This document shows positions 9,461 to 18,233 of a stretch of 64,000 nucleotides of DNA, piece by piece. The DNA is taken from contig NZ_GL586311.1 in the NCBI RefSeq assembly GCF_000184945.1, positions 2,448,853 through 2,512,852 on the forward strand, read 5' to 3'. The stretch is from Segatella buccae ATCC 33574. Lineage in GTDB: Bacteria > Bacteroidota > Bacteroidia > Bacteroidales > Bacteroidaceae. Below the pieces are notes generated by a model. That model saw nothing but the letters and a program-made list of their open reading frames with translations, searched no databases and was not told the DNA's origin. The first letter of the stretch is position 1; the number at the start of each line of letters is the position of its first letter. A program made the translations under genes and the position numbers.

Positions 9461-10084
9461 ATGCACATAGCTATAGCAGGAAATATCGGTAGCGGAAAGA
9501 CTACGCTCACCAAGATGCTCGCCAAACGCTACGGATGGGATCCGCAGTTTGAGCCGGTAGACAACAACCCTTACCTGGAGGATTACTATAAGGATATGAA
9601 CCGATGGTCGTTCAATCTGCAAATCTACTTTCTCAACAAGAGGTTTCGCGATGTTGTGGAGATTTCACGACGCAACGACACCGTGATTCAAGACCGCACC
9701 ATCTTTGAGGATGCCCGCATCTTCGCCCCCAATCTCCATGAAATGGGCATGATGAGCGACCGCGACTTCGCCAACTACAGTGATCTCTTCGAACTGATGA
9801 TTTCGCTCGTGAAACTGCCCGACCTGATGATTTATATCCGTTCGTCTATCCCCACCCTCGTCGGGCACATACAGAAGCGCGGTCGCGAGTTTGAAAAGTC
9901 TATCCGCATTGACTACCTCAACGGGCTCAATCAGCGATATGAAAATTGGATCAAGGACTACAAGGGCCAACTCATCATCGTGGATGGTGACACGGTGAAT
10001 TTTGAGAACGACGTGCGGGATTTCAAGAAAATCACCGACCAGATAGATGCCGAGCTCTACGGACTTTTCCCATTCGGCAAATAA
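9461..10084 (+). CDS. Deoxynucleoside kinase, second of tandem pair
   Basis: A 207-residue paralogue of the preceding gene with the same P-loop GNIGSGKTT, the VIQDRTIFED motif (Thr where the partner has Ser) and the lid KRGREFE. Residues around the substrate pocket differ between the copies (for example DARIFAPN here, GVYVFVAN there). This suggests different substrate preferences. Tandem dAK/dGK genes in some lactobacilli encode a heterodimer; whether these two pair is inference. A full copy of the dispersed non-coding element starts within about ten bases of the stop. Confidence 0.92.
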   Translation: MHIAIAGNIGSGKTTLTKMLAKRYGWDPQFEPVDNNPYLEDYYKDMNRWSFNLQIYFLNKRFRDVVEISRRNDTVIQDRTIFEDARIFAPNLHEMGMMSDRDFANYSDLFELMISLVKLPDLMIYIRSSIPTLVGHIQKRGREFEKSIRIDYLNGLNQRYENWIKDYKGQLIIVDGDTVNFENDVRDFKKITDQIDAELYGLFPFGK

Positions 10085-10087
10085 GCG

Positions 10088-10443
10088 ACCGATTGATTTT
10101 GTCAAACCATTTGTTGTTTTTCGGCCTCCGTACGTGCGATATTTCCAACAAGCAACCGGATGGACGAAAATAAGCGATTTTGAGCAATGTTTTTAAACTG
10201 CTGACAATCAACTGTTTGAATATTATTAACACATTTCAAAGCCCATAAATAGGCTTGAAGAAGCCCAAAAGAGCTTGCAAAAGGGCCCCGGTTGCGATGC
10301 AACCGGGGCCCTTTTGGCTTCCAAGTGTGGCCCTTTCACGGGCCCGAAGAACCCAAATGGGAAAATCGGTGTGCTTTTTCACCCTCTCGGCACCGGTTTT
10401 CCTCTCTATTTGAAGAATCTTCACGAGGGCGTTTTTGTAAAGG
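10088..10443 (-). repeat. Dispersed non-coding element, full copy B
   Basis: It fills the whole gap between the second kinase and the TonB-plug gene. In plus orientation its left part shares GATTTTGTCAAAC, TTTTCGGCCTC, TGCGATATT, AATAAGCGA and TTATTAACAC, in that order, with the reverse complement of 53761-53918. A long hairpin follows (10278-10316), then a part whose reverse complement shares GCCACACT, GAAGCCAAAAG and TTTACAAAA with 53560-53700. The strand given is the one on which it matches copy C. It has no coding potential of note. Short open frames inside it are not conserved with copy C. Confidence 0.75.
10278..10316. terminator. 18-bp perfect hairpin, bidirectional terminator candidate (inside copy B)
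   Basis: Arms 10278-10295 and 10299-10316 are perfect reverse complements, with a 3-nt GAT loop and a GGGCCCCGG-rich centre. They end in AAAA/TTTT on either side. It lies between convergent genes. Confidence 0.8.
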
Positions 10444-12483
10444 TTATTTAGCATCACGCCGGGCATCGAGCGTCACTTCCTCATGTATCAGACGCCCTTC
10501 GCTTGTCACCCCCTCCACCACCATGCGGCAGGGTCCCGAGGTGTTGCCAAGACTGAAAGAGAGCCTGTCACTCACGACATTGGGATTCCAATAAAGCGTT
10601 TTCCTGATGCCGAGGCCGGCTGAAAATTTCACAGGTTTCTGATAGCCCAACGGAACTATCTTCTTCTGGTTGAGATGTTCGGCAGCCTGGGAGGTGTAAT
10701 TGCCGGTCTTGGTCGTGATGGAAATCACCCCACTGCCCCCACGCGTGCCCCAAATGGCGGTAGTGCCGGTCTTGAAAACATCCACGCGGGCCACATCCTG
10801 CATCCGGATGATGTCGAGGTCGTAATCATTTTCAAGAAAAACACCGTCGAGCACGATAGCCGCCGGATTGTCGCCATAGATGGTTGTGGTGGCTCGAATA
10901 TAACATTTGTTCTCGCGCACAAACACTCCCGGCACTCTACGCAACAATTCGTGAAGACAGGTGGCATCGATCTCGCGGATTTCTTTTTGACCGAAAGAGA
11001 AGTCGGCAGCACGGGCGTATGCATCGCTGCGGCTCTGCGAACTGAGCCGGCGGGTGACCACCTCCACATCGTCGAGCATGATGCCATCGTCGACTGCCGC
11101 AGACTGTGGGGCATCGGACGGTATCTCCTCGGCCTCCTCCTCACCCATTTTGCCCACCGGGGCATTGAAAGGCGGATAGTCGGGCTCGTCTACCACCAGT
11201 TCAACGAGTTCACTACCTTCGGGCTTGACCGCCCGAAGCACATATTCCGTGCCCTCGGGGAAGTCCATGCCGGAAAAAGAAAAACAGCCTTGGGCATCGG
11301 AAACAGTGGAAGCTGCAATGCCTATCTGCGGAGAGATCAAACTCACCGGCGCATTGGGCACAGCCCGATGGCGGAGAAAACTGCGCACACGCCCGGTGAT
11401 GGTCCGGGAAGACTCAACCGTCACAGGCACTTTGACAAAATGGCCGGAAAACACGCGCGAAAAGTCGTAACGACTCCAATGGCCGGAAGCGAGCAGACGG
11501 TCGGCCAGCGGAAGATGCTCGTAATAATTTTCGGGGGCTTCGAGTCCACCCGCCACATCAGTACTTAAAAAGAGGTGTGCCAATATTGAGGAAGGCCGAT
11601 GCCGGCGTGCCACAACCGACGAGGTGACCGAGACGGAGATGTCGGCACGCTCCCCTTCATGCAAACCGACGGCCTGCAAGCGGAGCACCACACTGTCGGC
11701 AGAAGTTGCGGCGGCCTCCTGCCTCACAACATGAAGGCGCAAACGCTCACGGTCGTTGGCCGAAAGTAACAACCGCTCGGCAAGGATATGGCCGTGAGGG
11801 CCAACCAACAGCAGCGACACGACACCTTGCGGAATGGAGTCGCGCAGCAAGGAGACAGGTCTTTGGGCCGCAATAGGACCCAGGAAGAAAGGATAGGCCC
11901 GGCAATGGGCCATAAGGAAAAGGGAGTCGCCGGGAAGGGAAGTTCTCACAATGATGCGATGGTCACGCCGTTCATAAGTCAATGCCCCGGCGGTATCAGC
12001 ACCCGAGAGTGATGTCGTATCGGCAAAGGTTGAGTCGGTATGGCGGTCGCTGCCTTTCCGTCCACCTATATAAAGCGGAATCCAACTGTCATAACGGGGA
12101 AGGGCCGCCGACAAACGGGTGTACGACCGCAAGCGGTAGCGGCCGGCAACTGCTGAAGAAGGGATGTCCACATAGCCGGCATAAAGTCCTTCACGCCCCA
12201 TGATGCGGATGCGGGTGACCAAGTTGCCGGCCGGGTCGAGCAACTCCACATAGGCGTAACGGCTCTCATCGACCGGCTCGTGGCTCAAGGCTTTCACCAC
12301 ATAGACTTTCAGCCACACCCGGTCGCCGGGTGCATAATCGGCAGCATCGGCATGGATATAGGTCTTCTCCTGTGGATATAGATGCAGTTGTTCAATGATG
12401 CGGTCGGTGAGTATATTGCCGGTTTGTGCAGCAAGCGTGGCAGTCACGACCGTCATAGCGAACATAAGGAATAGTCGTTTCAT
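10444..12483 (-). CDS. Secreted MG2-like/TonB-plug domain protein without a barrel
   Basis: The mature start is MKRLFLMFAMTVVTATLAAQ, a signal peptide. A TACTTTTG -7 box at plus-strand 12519-12526 lies between this and a more distal ATG at 12549, which rules that one out. About 679 residues. Residues about 25-120 resemble the macroglobulin MG2 domain (EKTYIHADAADYAPGDRVWLKVYV). A carboxypeptidase-regulatory-like segment lies around 375-440. Near 520-615 is a TonB-receptor plug (LHELLRRVPGVFV, AIVLDGVFL, GTRGGSGVISITTK). The protein stops about 60 residues later, so the 22-strand barrel of true receptors is absent. Such proteins are widespread in Bacteroidetes and are thought to be periplasmic or outer-membrane-associated, but their role is not established. 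Confidence 0.8.
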   Translation of the reverse strand: MKRLFLMFAMTVVTATLAAQTGNILTDRIIEQLHLYPQEKTYIHADAADYAPGDRVWLKVYVVKALSHEPVDESRYAYVELLDPAGNLVTRIRIMGREGLYAGYVDIPSSAVAGRYRLRSYTRLSAALPRYDSWIPLYIGGRKGSDRHTDSTFADTTSLSGADTAGALTYERRDHRIIVRTSLPGDSLFLMAHCRAYPFFLGPIAAQRPVSLLRDSIPQGVVSLLLVGPHGHILAERLLLSANDRERLRLHVVRQEAAATSADSVVLRLQAVGLHEGERADISVSVTSSVVARRHRPSSILAHLFLSTDVAGGLEAPENYYEHLPLADRLLASGHWSRYDFSRVFSGHFVKVPVTVESSRTITGRVRSFLRHRAVPNAPVSLISPQIGIAASTVSDAQGCFSFSGMDFPEGTEYVLRAVKPEGSELVELVVDEPDYPPFNAPVGKMGEEEAEEIPSDAPQSAAVDDGIMLDDVEVVTRRLSSQSRSDAYARAADFSFGQKEIREIDATCLHELLRRVPGVFVRENKCYIRATTTIYGDNPAAIVLDGVFLENDYDLDIIRMQDVARVDVFKTGTTAIWGTRGGSGVISITTKTGNYTSQAAEHLNQKKIVPLGYQKPVKFSAGLGIRKTLYWNPNVVSDRLSFSLGNTSGPCRMVVEGVTSEGRLIHEEVTLDARRDAK

Positions 12484-12518
12484 CGTCAACAGAATTGATA
12501 TTCTCGTCTCTTTTTCTA

Positions 12519-12526
12519 CAAAAGTA
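12519..12526 (-). promoter_or_regulatory. Promoter -7 box deciding the TonB-plug protein start
   Basis: TACTTTTG on the minus strand places transcription start near 12512. The coding start is therefore 12483 and not 12549. Confidence 0.6.
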
Positions 12527-12663
12527 GTAAAAATAGCCGGTATCAACAAACAAATCGTCTATAAGGGCTGAAAATATGTGAAGTTTAGGAAGCCGCCCGA
12601 ACGTTTTCAAGTAAAAATGTCTACCTTTGCAATCAAGTATTCAACAATCACAACAGACAGAAT

Positions 12664-13947
12664 ATGACAAAGCAACTGAAACCGGCTACGCTCTGCGTAC
12701 AGGGTGGCTACAAGCCTAAAAACGGGGAACCGATCGAGGTGCCCATCATCCAAAGCACCACATTCAAGTATGACAATAGTGAAGAAATGGCCATGCTTTT
12801 CGACTTGAAGAAAGAAGGCTACTTCTACACCCGCCTGCAAAATCCCACCAATGATGCCGTGGCTCTCAAGATAGCGCAGCTCGAAGGTGGAGTCGGTGCC
12901 ATGCTCACGAGCAGCGGACAAGCAGCCAACTTCTATGCCGTGTTCAACATCTGTGAGGCCGGCGACCACATTGTGGCCTCCACAGAAATCTACGGTGGCA
13001 CATTCAACCTCTTCGGCGTGACCATGAAGAAACTCGGCATCGAGTGTACTTTCGTCAATCCCGAGGCCGGCGAGGAGGAAATACAGCGTGCCTTCCGTCC
13101 CAACACCAAGGCCCTTTTCGGTGAAACAATCTCCAATCCCGGTTGTGCGGTGCTCGACATCGAGAAGTTTGCACACATTGCCCACCGCAATGGTGTACCC
13201 CTCATCGTGGACAACACCTTTGCCACACCCATCAACTGCCGCCCCTTTGAATGGGGAGCCGACATCGTGACCCACAGCACCACCAAGTATATGGACGGCA
13301 CAGCCTCACAAGTGGGCGGTGTGGTGGTGGACAGCGGCAAGTTCGACTGGATGGCCCATGCGGACAAATATCCCGGGCTCTGCACTCCGGACGAGAGCTA
13401 TCACGGACTCACATACGTCAAAAACTTCGGGAAATTGGGGTACATCACCAAACTCGTGGCACAACTCATGCGCGACTTGGGGTCTATTCCCGCTCCCATG
13501 AATTCATTTATCCTCAACCTCGGCCTGCAGACACTCCACCTGCGCATGGCCCGACACTGCGAGAATGCACAGGCTGTGGCCGAGTTTCTGGCAGCCGACC
13601 CGCGGGTGGCATGGGTACACTACAGCGATCTGGAAGGTGACGCCGATCATGCCCGTGCCCAAAAATATCTTCCCCAAGGGTCGTGTGGCGTGATGGCCTT
13701 CGGACTGAAAGGCGACCGTGAGACGGCCATCCGGTTTATGGACTCGTTGGAGATGATTAATATTGTGACTCACGTGGCCGATGCACGCACCTGTGTGCTC
13801 CACCCCGCCAGCCACACCCACCGGCAGTTGAGCGAAGAACAACTGCGCCAAGCCGGCATCGCACCCGACCTTATCCGGCTATCAGTAGGTCTCGAAGACA
13901 TCGACGACATTATCAATGACCTTAGACAAGCGCTCGACAAGATTTAA
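12664..13947 (+). CDS. metY: O-acetylhomoserine aminocarboxypropyltransferase (sulfhydrylase)
   Basis: PLP enzyme that makes homocysteine from O-acetylhomoserine and sulfide, a direct-sulfhydrylation route to methionine. The 427-residue length is typical of the OAH sulfhydrylase branch of the Cys/Met metabolism family. Visible marks are YTRLQNPTN (about residues 56-64), SSGQAANFYA in the PLP phosphate site, and HSTTKYMDG, whose Lys (about 207) forms the Schiff base. A TACCTTTG -7 box at 12622-12629 lies 35 nt upstream. The GH25 gene follows with a 7-nt gap and may be co-transcribed. Cystathionine gamma-synthase is less likely because of the length and insertions. Confidence 0.93.
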   Translation: MTKQLKPATLCVQGGYKPKNGEPIEVPIIQSTTFKYDNSEEMAMLFDLKKEGYFYTRLQNPTNDAVALKIAQLEGGVGAMLTSSGQAANFYAVFNICEAGDHIVASTEIYGGTFNLFGVTMKKLGIECTFVNPEAGEEEIQRAFRPNTKALFGETISNPGCAVLDIEKFAHIAHRNGVPLIVDNTFATPINCRPFEWGADIVTHSTTKYMDGTASQVGGVVVDSGKFDWMAHADKYPGLCTPDESYHGLTYVKNFGKLGYITKLVAQLMRDLGSIPAPMNSFILNLGLQTLHLRMARHCENAQAVAEFLAADPRVAWVHYSDLEGDADHARAQKYLPQGSCGVMAFGLKGDRETAIRFMDSLEMINIVTHVADARTCVLHPASHTHRQLSEEQLRQAGIAPDLIRLSVGLEDIDDIINDLRQALDKI

Positions 13948-13954
13948 CGACTGA

Positions 13955-15637
13955 ATGATTCGACCATTCAACACACATCGTTCCCGCCCCGCACGAACGG
14001 CCCTTGCCATAGTGGCAGCCGCCACGGTGGCGGGACTTATCGGTTGGGCACTTTACTGCCACACAGCTTCTAAAGCCGGCATTCAAAGGGCCATGACACA
14101 GGTGATGCGCACCGGCTACTACCAACTGGAAGTGGACGAACAGCCCCTGCTGCGCTTCGGAACCGACCAAAGTAGGCTTGCCGCCGTATGGACCGATCGG
14201 CTGGCACTTGTCCCCTCTTGTGAGGGGCGGCTCACTGTCTCAGTCGATGACAGCCTGAATGCCCACCGATACGCAGGGCGCGATATAAAAAAAGTGCTCG
14301 CACAGAAAATCGATTCGCTGAAAAAAGACATCAGGCATCTTAGCTTCAAGGTAGATGAATTGGCCTACTACCGACGCGTACACTCGGTTATCGATGAGGG
14401 TTACGAGACCATTTCCCGCTTTTCTTTCCAAGAACGCAAGCGGCTCGACTCGTTGCGACACCTGCTCGACACCTTGCAATGTGTGAAACCAACCGACCGA
14501 GTGGCCATCACCTACCACACCGACTATCGGGTGGCGCTTCCCGGCAAGAAGACAACTGAAAAGTGGGAGACCTGCACGGTGACAGACACACTGCGGGATG
14601 ACCATTGCCTGATTTTGCAGACAGAAAGCCGGCAGAAACCCGACGGGGTGACCAGTTATCCTAAAAGTGTCGCTGCCCACATAGCCCGACTTGCCGGACA
14701 CAACATCAGACGGCCCATCACATGGCGCCACCGTCCGGATTCGGCAGGTGTCTACATAGGCAGTGTGGACAAGCTTTTTCGACCAGAAGGACACGGAGTA
14801 CACATAGGCAATGACGGAACCTATTTTGAAGGGCATTGGAAAGCAGGCCGACGAAACGGCTTCGGATTCAGACTGAGCAACACCCAAGCCATGCGGGTGG
14901 GCGAATGGCGCAACGACCTGTTCCGTGGGGAGAGGGTGCTCCACACCTCGGAGCGCATCTATGGCATCGACATATCCAAATATCAACACGAGAAAGGGCG
15001 CAAACGCTACCCCATACACTGGGACAAACTGTGCATCACTCACTTGGGAGGCATCAGCCGCAAACGCACCAAGGGAGGGGTGAACTACCATGTGAGTTTC
15101 TGCTACATCAAGTGTACGGAGGGAACCACTGTCCACAATAAATATTATGCGGCCGACCATAGGGCTGCCCGTGCTTCCGGTCTGCATGTCGGCGCCTATC
15201 ATTTCTTTTCCATCCGAACGGGAGGAGCGGCACAAGCCGCCTTTTTCCTCCGCCATGCACGGATAAGAAAAGGCGACCTCCCACCGGTGCTTGATGTGGA
15301 ACCTTCGCCAAGGCAAATTAAGGGGATGGGAGGAGCAGCCGTGCTTTGGCGGGAAGTGAGAGCTTGGCTGAAAGTTGTGAAGCGGAAAACGGGCGTGCGC
15401 CCCATCCTCTACATCAGTCAGATGTTTGTGAACCGCTACCTTGATTTGGCACCCGACGTGAAAAGAGACTATGAGGTGTGGATAGCCCGCTATGGGGAAT
15501 ACAAACCAGATGTGCGTATGCGCTTCTGGCAACTCTGTCCGGATGGTCGCGTAAGGGGCATACACGGCGAAGTGGATGTAAATGTATTCAACGGCTACGA
15601 AGCCGAATTTAATACATTCACCCGCTCTACCCAATGA
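13955..15637 (+). CDS. Membrane-anchored GH25 lysozyme-like muramidase with MORN-like repeats
   Basis: A 560-residue protein. It has an N-terminal membrane anchor at about residues 15-36 (TALAIVAAATVAGLIGWALY) and a helical region at about 105-165. A MORN-like segment lies near 265-310 (GHGVHIGNDGTYFEGHWKAG). The C-terminal GH25 domain (about 330-555) has YGIDISKYQ, FCYIKCTEG, GAYHFFS and PPVLDVE, which carry the catalytic acidic residues of the family. GH25 enzymes cleave the MurNAc-GlcNAc bond of peptidoglycan. Anchoring suggests action in the periplasm on the cell's own wall. The protein follows metY by 7 nt and is closed by a terminator at 15643-15687. Confidence 0.87.
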   Translation: MIRPFNTHRSRPARTALAIVAAATVAGLIGWALYCHTASKAGIQRAMTQVMRTGYYQLEVDEQPLLRFGTDQSRLAAVWTDRLALVPSCEGRLTVSVDDSLNAHRYAGRDIKKVLAQKIDSLKKDIRHLSFKVDELAYYRRVHSVIDEGYETISRFSFQERKRLDSLRHLLDTLQCVKPTDRVAITYHTDYRVALPGKKTTEKWETCTVTDTLRDDHCLILQTESRQKPDGVTSYPKSVAAHIARLAGHNIRRPITWRHRPDSAGVYIGSVDKLFRPEGHGVHIGNDGTYFEGHWKAGRRNGFGFRLSNTQAMRVGEWRNDLFRGERVLHTSERIYGIDISKYQHEKGRKRYPIHWDKLCITHLGGISRKRTKGGVNYHVSFCYIKCTEGTTVHNKYYAADHRAARASGLHVGAYHFFSIRTGGAAQAAFFLRHARIRKGDLPPVLDVEPSPRQIKGMGGAAVLWREVRAWLKVVKRKTGVRPILYISQMFVNRYLDLAPDVKRDYEVWIARYGEYKPDVRMRFWQLCPDGRVRGIHGEVDVNVFNGYEAEFNTFTRSTQ

Positions 15638-15642
15638 CAAAG

Positions 15643-15687
15643 GCGATGGTACAAGCAATCGAATTACATGTACCATCGCTTTTTGTT
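15643..15687 (+). terminator. Terminator after the metY-GH25 pair
   Basis: Arms GCGATGGTAC (15643-15652) and GTACCATCGC (15670-15679) are perfect and are followed by five T. Confidence 0.88.
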
Positions 15688-15744
15688 TTAAGCAAGTTTA
15701 ACTATAATTATTGTTAAACACGAACAACGTGTCCTTATTTTTAC

Positions 15745-15752
15745 TATATTTG
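15745..15752 (+). promoter_or_regulatory. Promoter -7 box for the primary sigma factor gene
   Basis: TATATTTG lies about 75 nt upstream of the coding start. Confidence 0.55.
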
Positions 15753-15827
15753 CAGTGCTTCCTCATTATTTCATTTTAGGAAGCTGATAATCAATCACTT
15801 ATCATATAAACATCGGGCTGACGACGT

Positions 15828-16700
15828 ATGAGACAACTGAAGATACAGAAGAGTATCACCAACCGGGCAAGTGAGGCATTGGACAAGTATCTGGTGGAGA
15901 TAGGTCGTGCGCCTATGGTTACCATCGAGGAAGAAATAGAACTGGCTCAAGCTATCAAGCGTGGGGGGCGAGATGCCGAACGCGCGAAAGAAAAGCTGGT
16001 GACGGCCAATCTGCGCTTTGTGGTGTCGGTGGCCAAGCAATATCAGCATCAAGGCCTCACGCTCACCGACCTCATTGATGAAGGCAACATTGGATTGATA
16101 AAAGCTGCCGAGAAATTTGATGAGACCCGCGGTTTCAAGTTCATTTCCTACGCTGTGTGGTGGATTAGACAGAGTATTCTGCAAGCCATCGCCGAACAAA
16201 GTCGCATTGTGCGGTTGCCTCTCAATCAAGTAGGATCACTCAATAAGGTGAATCACGAGATAAACCGCTTCGAACAGGAGCATCACCGTCGGCCAAGCGT
16301 ACAAGAGCTGAGTGACCGCACACATATCGACGAAGAAAAGATACAGCAAAGTATGATGGCTGACGGCCATCACGTGAGCATTGATGCACCATTTCAAGAG
16401 GGGGAAGACAATTCGATGGTAGATGTGATGGCCGGCAGTGATGACAGTCGCACCGACCGGCAGGTGGATCACGACAGCATGGCCATGGAACTGAACAGTG
16501 TGCTTGACCGTGTACTGAAAGAGCGCGAACAAATCATTATCCGCGAATGCTTCGGCATCGGCTGTCAGGAGAAAGGGCTCGAAGAAATAGGTGACCAACT
16601 TGGACTCACCCGTGAACGAGTGAGACAAATCCGCGAAAAGAGCATCACCAAATTGCGCGAATCAGGCAATGTAAAAATACTGATGAAATATTTAGGTTAG
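15828..16700 (+). CDS. rpoD: Primary RNA polymerase sigma factor (short Bacteroidetes SigA/RpoD)
   Basis: Directs RNA polymerase to housekeeping promoters. The 290-residue length matches the short sigma-ABfr type of Bacteroidetes, which lacks the long region 1.1 and the non-conserved insert. Visible parts are region 1.2 (ASEALDKYLVEIG), region 2 (LIDEGNIGLIKAAEKFDETR, then FISYAVWWIRQSI near residues 101-113), region 3 (about 145-215) and region 4 with the -35-type helix-turn-helix (LGLTRERVRQIREKSI, about 263-278). It is consistent with the TTTG/TAnnTTTG promoters seen throughout this window. The gene stands alone and ends in a strong hairpin. Confidence 0.95.
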   Translation: MRQLKIQKSITNRASEALDKYLVEIGRAPMVTIEEEIELAQAIKRGGRDAERAKEKLVTANLRFVVSVAKQYQHQGLTLTDLIDEGNIGLIKAAEKFDETRGFKFISYAVWWIRQSILQAIAEQSRIVRLPLNQVGSLNKVNHEINRFEQEHHRRPSVQELSDRTHIDEEKIQQSMMADGHHVSIDAPFQEGEDNSMVDVMAGSDDSRTDRQVDHDSMAMELNSVLDRVLKEREQIIIRECFGIGCQEKGLEEIGDQLGLTRERVRQIREKSITKLRESGNVKILMKYLG

Positions 16701-16744
16701 ATTACGACACCCCACGAAAAGCAGAGTTTGCTGCATCAAAATAA

Positions 16745-16789
16745 AACAGCAACACCGCCAATTTCTCTCGGATTGGCGGTGTTGCTGTT
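16745..16789 (+). terminator. 18-bp perfect hairpin terminator after rpoD
   Basis: Arms 16745-16762 and 16772-16789 are perfect reverse complements (AACAGCAACACCGCCAAT), with a 9-nt loop. It lies between the convergent rpoD and spt genes and can serve both. Confidence 0.85.
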
Positions 16790-16869
16790 TATCGTTGGAA
16801 TAATATCTTCCCTACTTTGTCTGTTACGCCATCATGCATGTCATACGCCATAGCAGAAGCAGGTCACCA

Positions 16870-18057
16870 CTATTTGATGATACCCAAATCTACAAATATC
16901 TTCTTGAGCACCTGCACTCCATGTTCCACTTGCTCTTCTGTATGCGTGGCCATGAGGGCGAAACGCACGAGCGTGTCTTGAGGAGCACAAGCCGGAGGTA
17001 TGACAGGATTGATGAACACTCCGTTTTCGAAAGCGAGCTTCGTCACCATAAATGTCTTGTCCACATCATGCACATAGAGTGGGATAATCGGACTCTCTGT
17101 ATCGCCAATCTCGAAACCCTCTTCGCGGAAACGTTTCAGCGCATAGCGCGTCACAGCCCACAGATGCTCAAGGCGTTCAGGTTCCTGCTGTATGATATGC
17201 AAAGCCTCCATAGCGGCAGCCGTAGCGGCCGGTGTGTCACTGGCACTGAAGATGTAAGTACGGCAAGTGTGGCGCAGATAATTGATTGTATCCTTGTCAC
17301 CGGCAATGAAACCACCGATAGAGGCAAGACTCTTGGAGAAGGTACCCATAATGAGGTCTACCTCGTCGGTGAGTCCGAAGTGGTCGCATACGCCACGCCC
17401 TTGTCTGCCGAACACACCGATACCATGGGCTTCATCAACCATGATCGAACAGTTATACTTATGTTTGAGGGCCACAATTTCAGGCAGTTTGGCCAGATCG
17501 CCCTCCATAGAGAACACGCCGTCGACGACAATCAGTTTCACTGCCTCACGGGGAAGTCCTTCAAGCACACGCTCCAAGTCTTCCATGTCGTTGTGCTTAT
17601 AGTGCAACTGGCGGGCAAAAGAGAGTCGCCGGCCATCAACGATACTTGCATGGTCGCGGTCGTCACAGATGATATAGTCACCCTTCCCCACCACCATGGC
17701 CAAAACTCCCTGGTTGACGGAGAAACCCGTTGAGAAGCAGAGCGCTTCATCCTTGCCCTCAAATTCGGCAAGTTCCTTTTCCAGCTGCACGTGGATGTCC
17801 AACGTGCCATTGAGGAAACGGCTTCCAGCACACCCCGAACCATATTTGTCAAGTGCTTTATGAGCGGCCGCAATCACTCTTTCGTCGCCGGTCAGGCCGG
17901 TATAGGCGTTAGAGCCGAACATGAGAACCCTGTGTCCTTCCATTTCCACTTCCGTCCCCTGCTTGCTCGTGATGGCACGGAAATAGGGATACACACCGGC
18001 TTCCATAAATTTCTGCGGCTCCCGGTAATTCTTATATCTGTCTTGTAACTGTCCCAT
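16870..18057 (-). CDS. spt: Serine palmitoyltransferase (sphingolipid base synthesis)
   Basis: PLP-dependent alpha-oxoamine synthase that condenses serine with an acyl-CoA, the first step of sphingolipid synthesis. The protein is 395 residues from the start MGQLQDRYKNYRE. Upstream codons are excluded because the -7 box TATCTTTG lies at plus-strand 18101-18108. Visible motifs are GSGCAGSRFLNGT, the PLP-stacking region DDRDHASIVDG, VDEAHGIGVFG (Asp and His of the cofactor site) and GTFSKSLASIGGF, with the Schiff-base Lys. Related enzymes (KBL, BioF) share these motifs. The N-terminus and context favour the Bacteroidetes Spt. A lipid kinase gene is divergently transcribed from the same intergenic region. 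Confidence 0.88.
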   Translation of the reverse strand: MGQLQDRYKNYREPQKFMEAGVYPYFRAITSKQGTEVEMEGHRVLMFGSNAYTGLTGDERVIAAAHKALDKYGSGCAGSRFLNGTLDIHVQLEKELAEFEGKDEALCFSTGFSVNQGVLAMVVGKGDYIICDDRDHASIVDGRRLSFARQLHYKHNDMEDLERVLEGLPREAVKLIVVDGVFSMEGDLAKLPEIVALKHKYNCSIMVDEAHGIGVFGRQGRGVCDHFGLTDEVDLIMGTFSKSLASIGGFIAGDKDTINYLRHTCRTYIFSASDTPAATAAAMEALHIIQQEPERLEHLWAVTRYALKRFREEGFEIGDTESPIIPLYVHDVDKTFMVTKLAFENGVFINPVIPPACAPQDTLVRFALMATHTEEQVEHGVQVLKKIFVDLGIIK

Positions 18058-18100
18058 TATTAATAGGTGTACTTTTATTTGTTTACCTTGAATTTGGCTG

Positions 18101-18108
18101 CAAAGATA
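18101..18108 (-). promoter_or_regulatory. Promoter -7 box for spt
   Basis: TATCTTTG on the minus strand, about 44 nt upstream of the chosen start. Confidence 0.6.
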
Positions 18109-18202
18109 CAAAAAAGAAGTTATAAAACATATTTTTTTCACAGAAACTTCCCTCCACTTGCTTTTTTTATACGATAACAATCATTATCCAAACGAAAATG
18201 AT

Positions 18203-18210
18203 TAAATTTG
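18203..18210 (+). promoter_or_regulatory. Promoter -7 box that sets the lipid kinase start
   Basis: TAAATTTG lies downstream of an ATG at 18198 and upstream of the one at 18234, so translation must begin at 18234. Confidence 0.6.
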
Positions 18211-18233
18211 CAAAACAATCATTGAGTCCTCCC

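Noticed and set aside
10102..10302. Short open frames within dispersed element copy B
   Set aside because: They are not preserved in copy C, so the element is treated as non-coding.
14240..15676. 478-codon minus-strand open frame opposite the GH25 gene
   Set aside because: Shadow of a gene with clear catalytic motifs; no family resemblance of its own.
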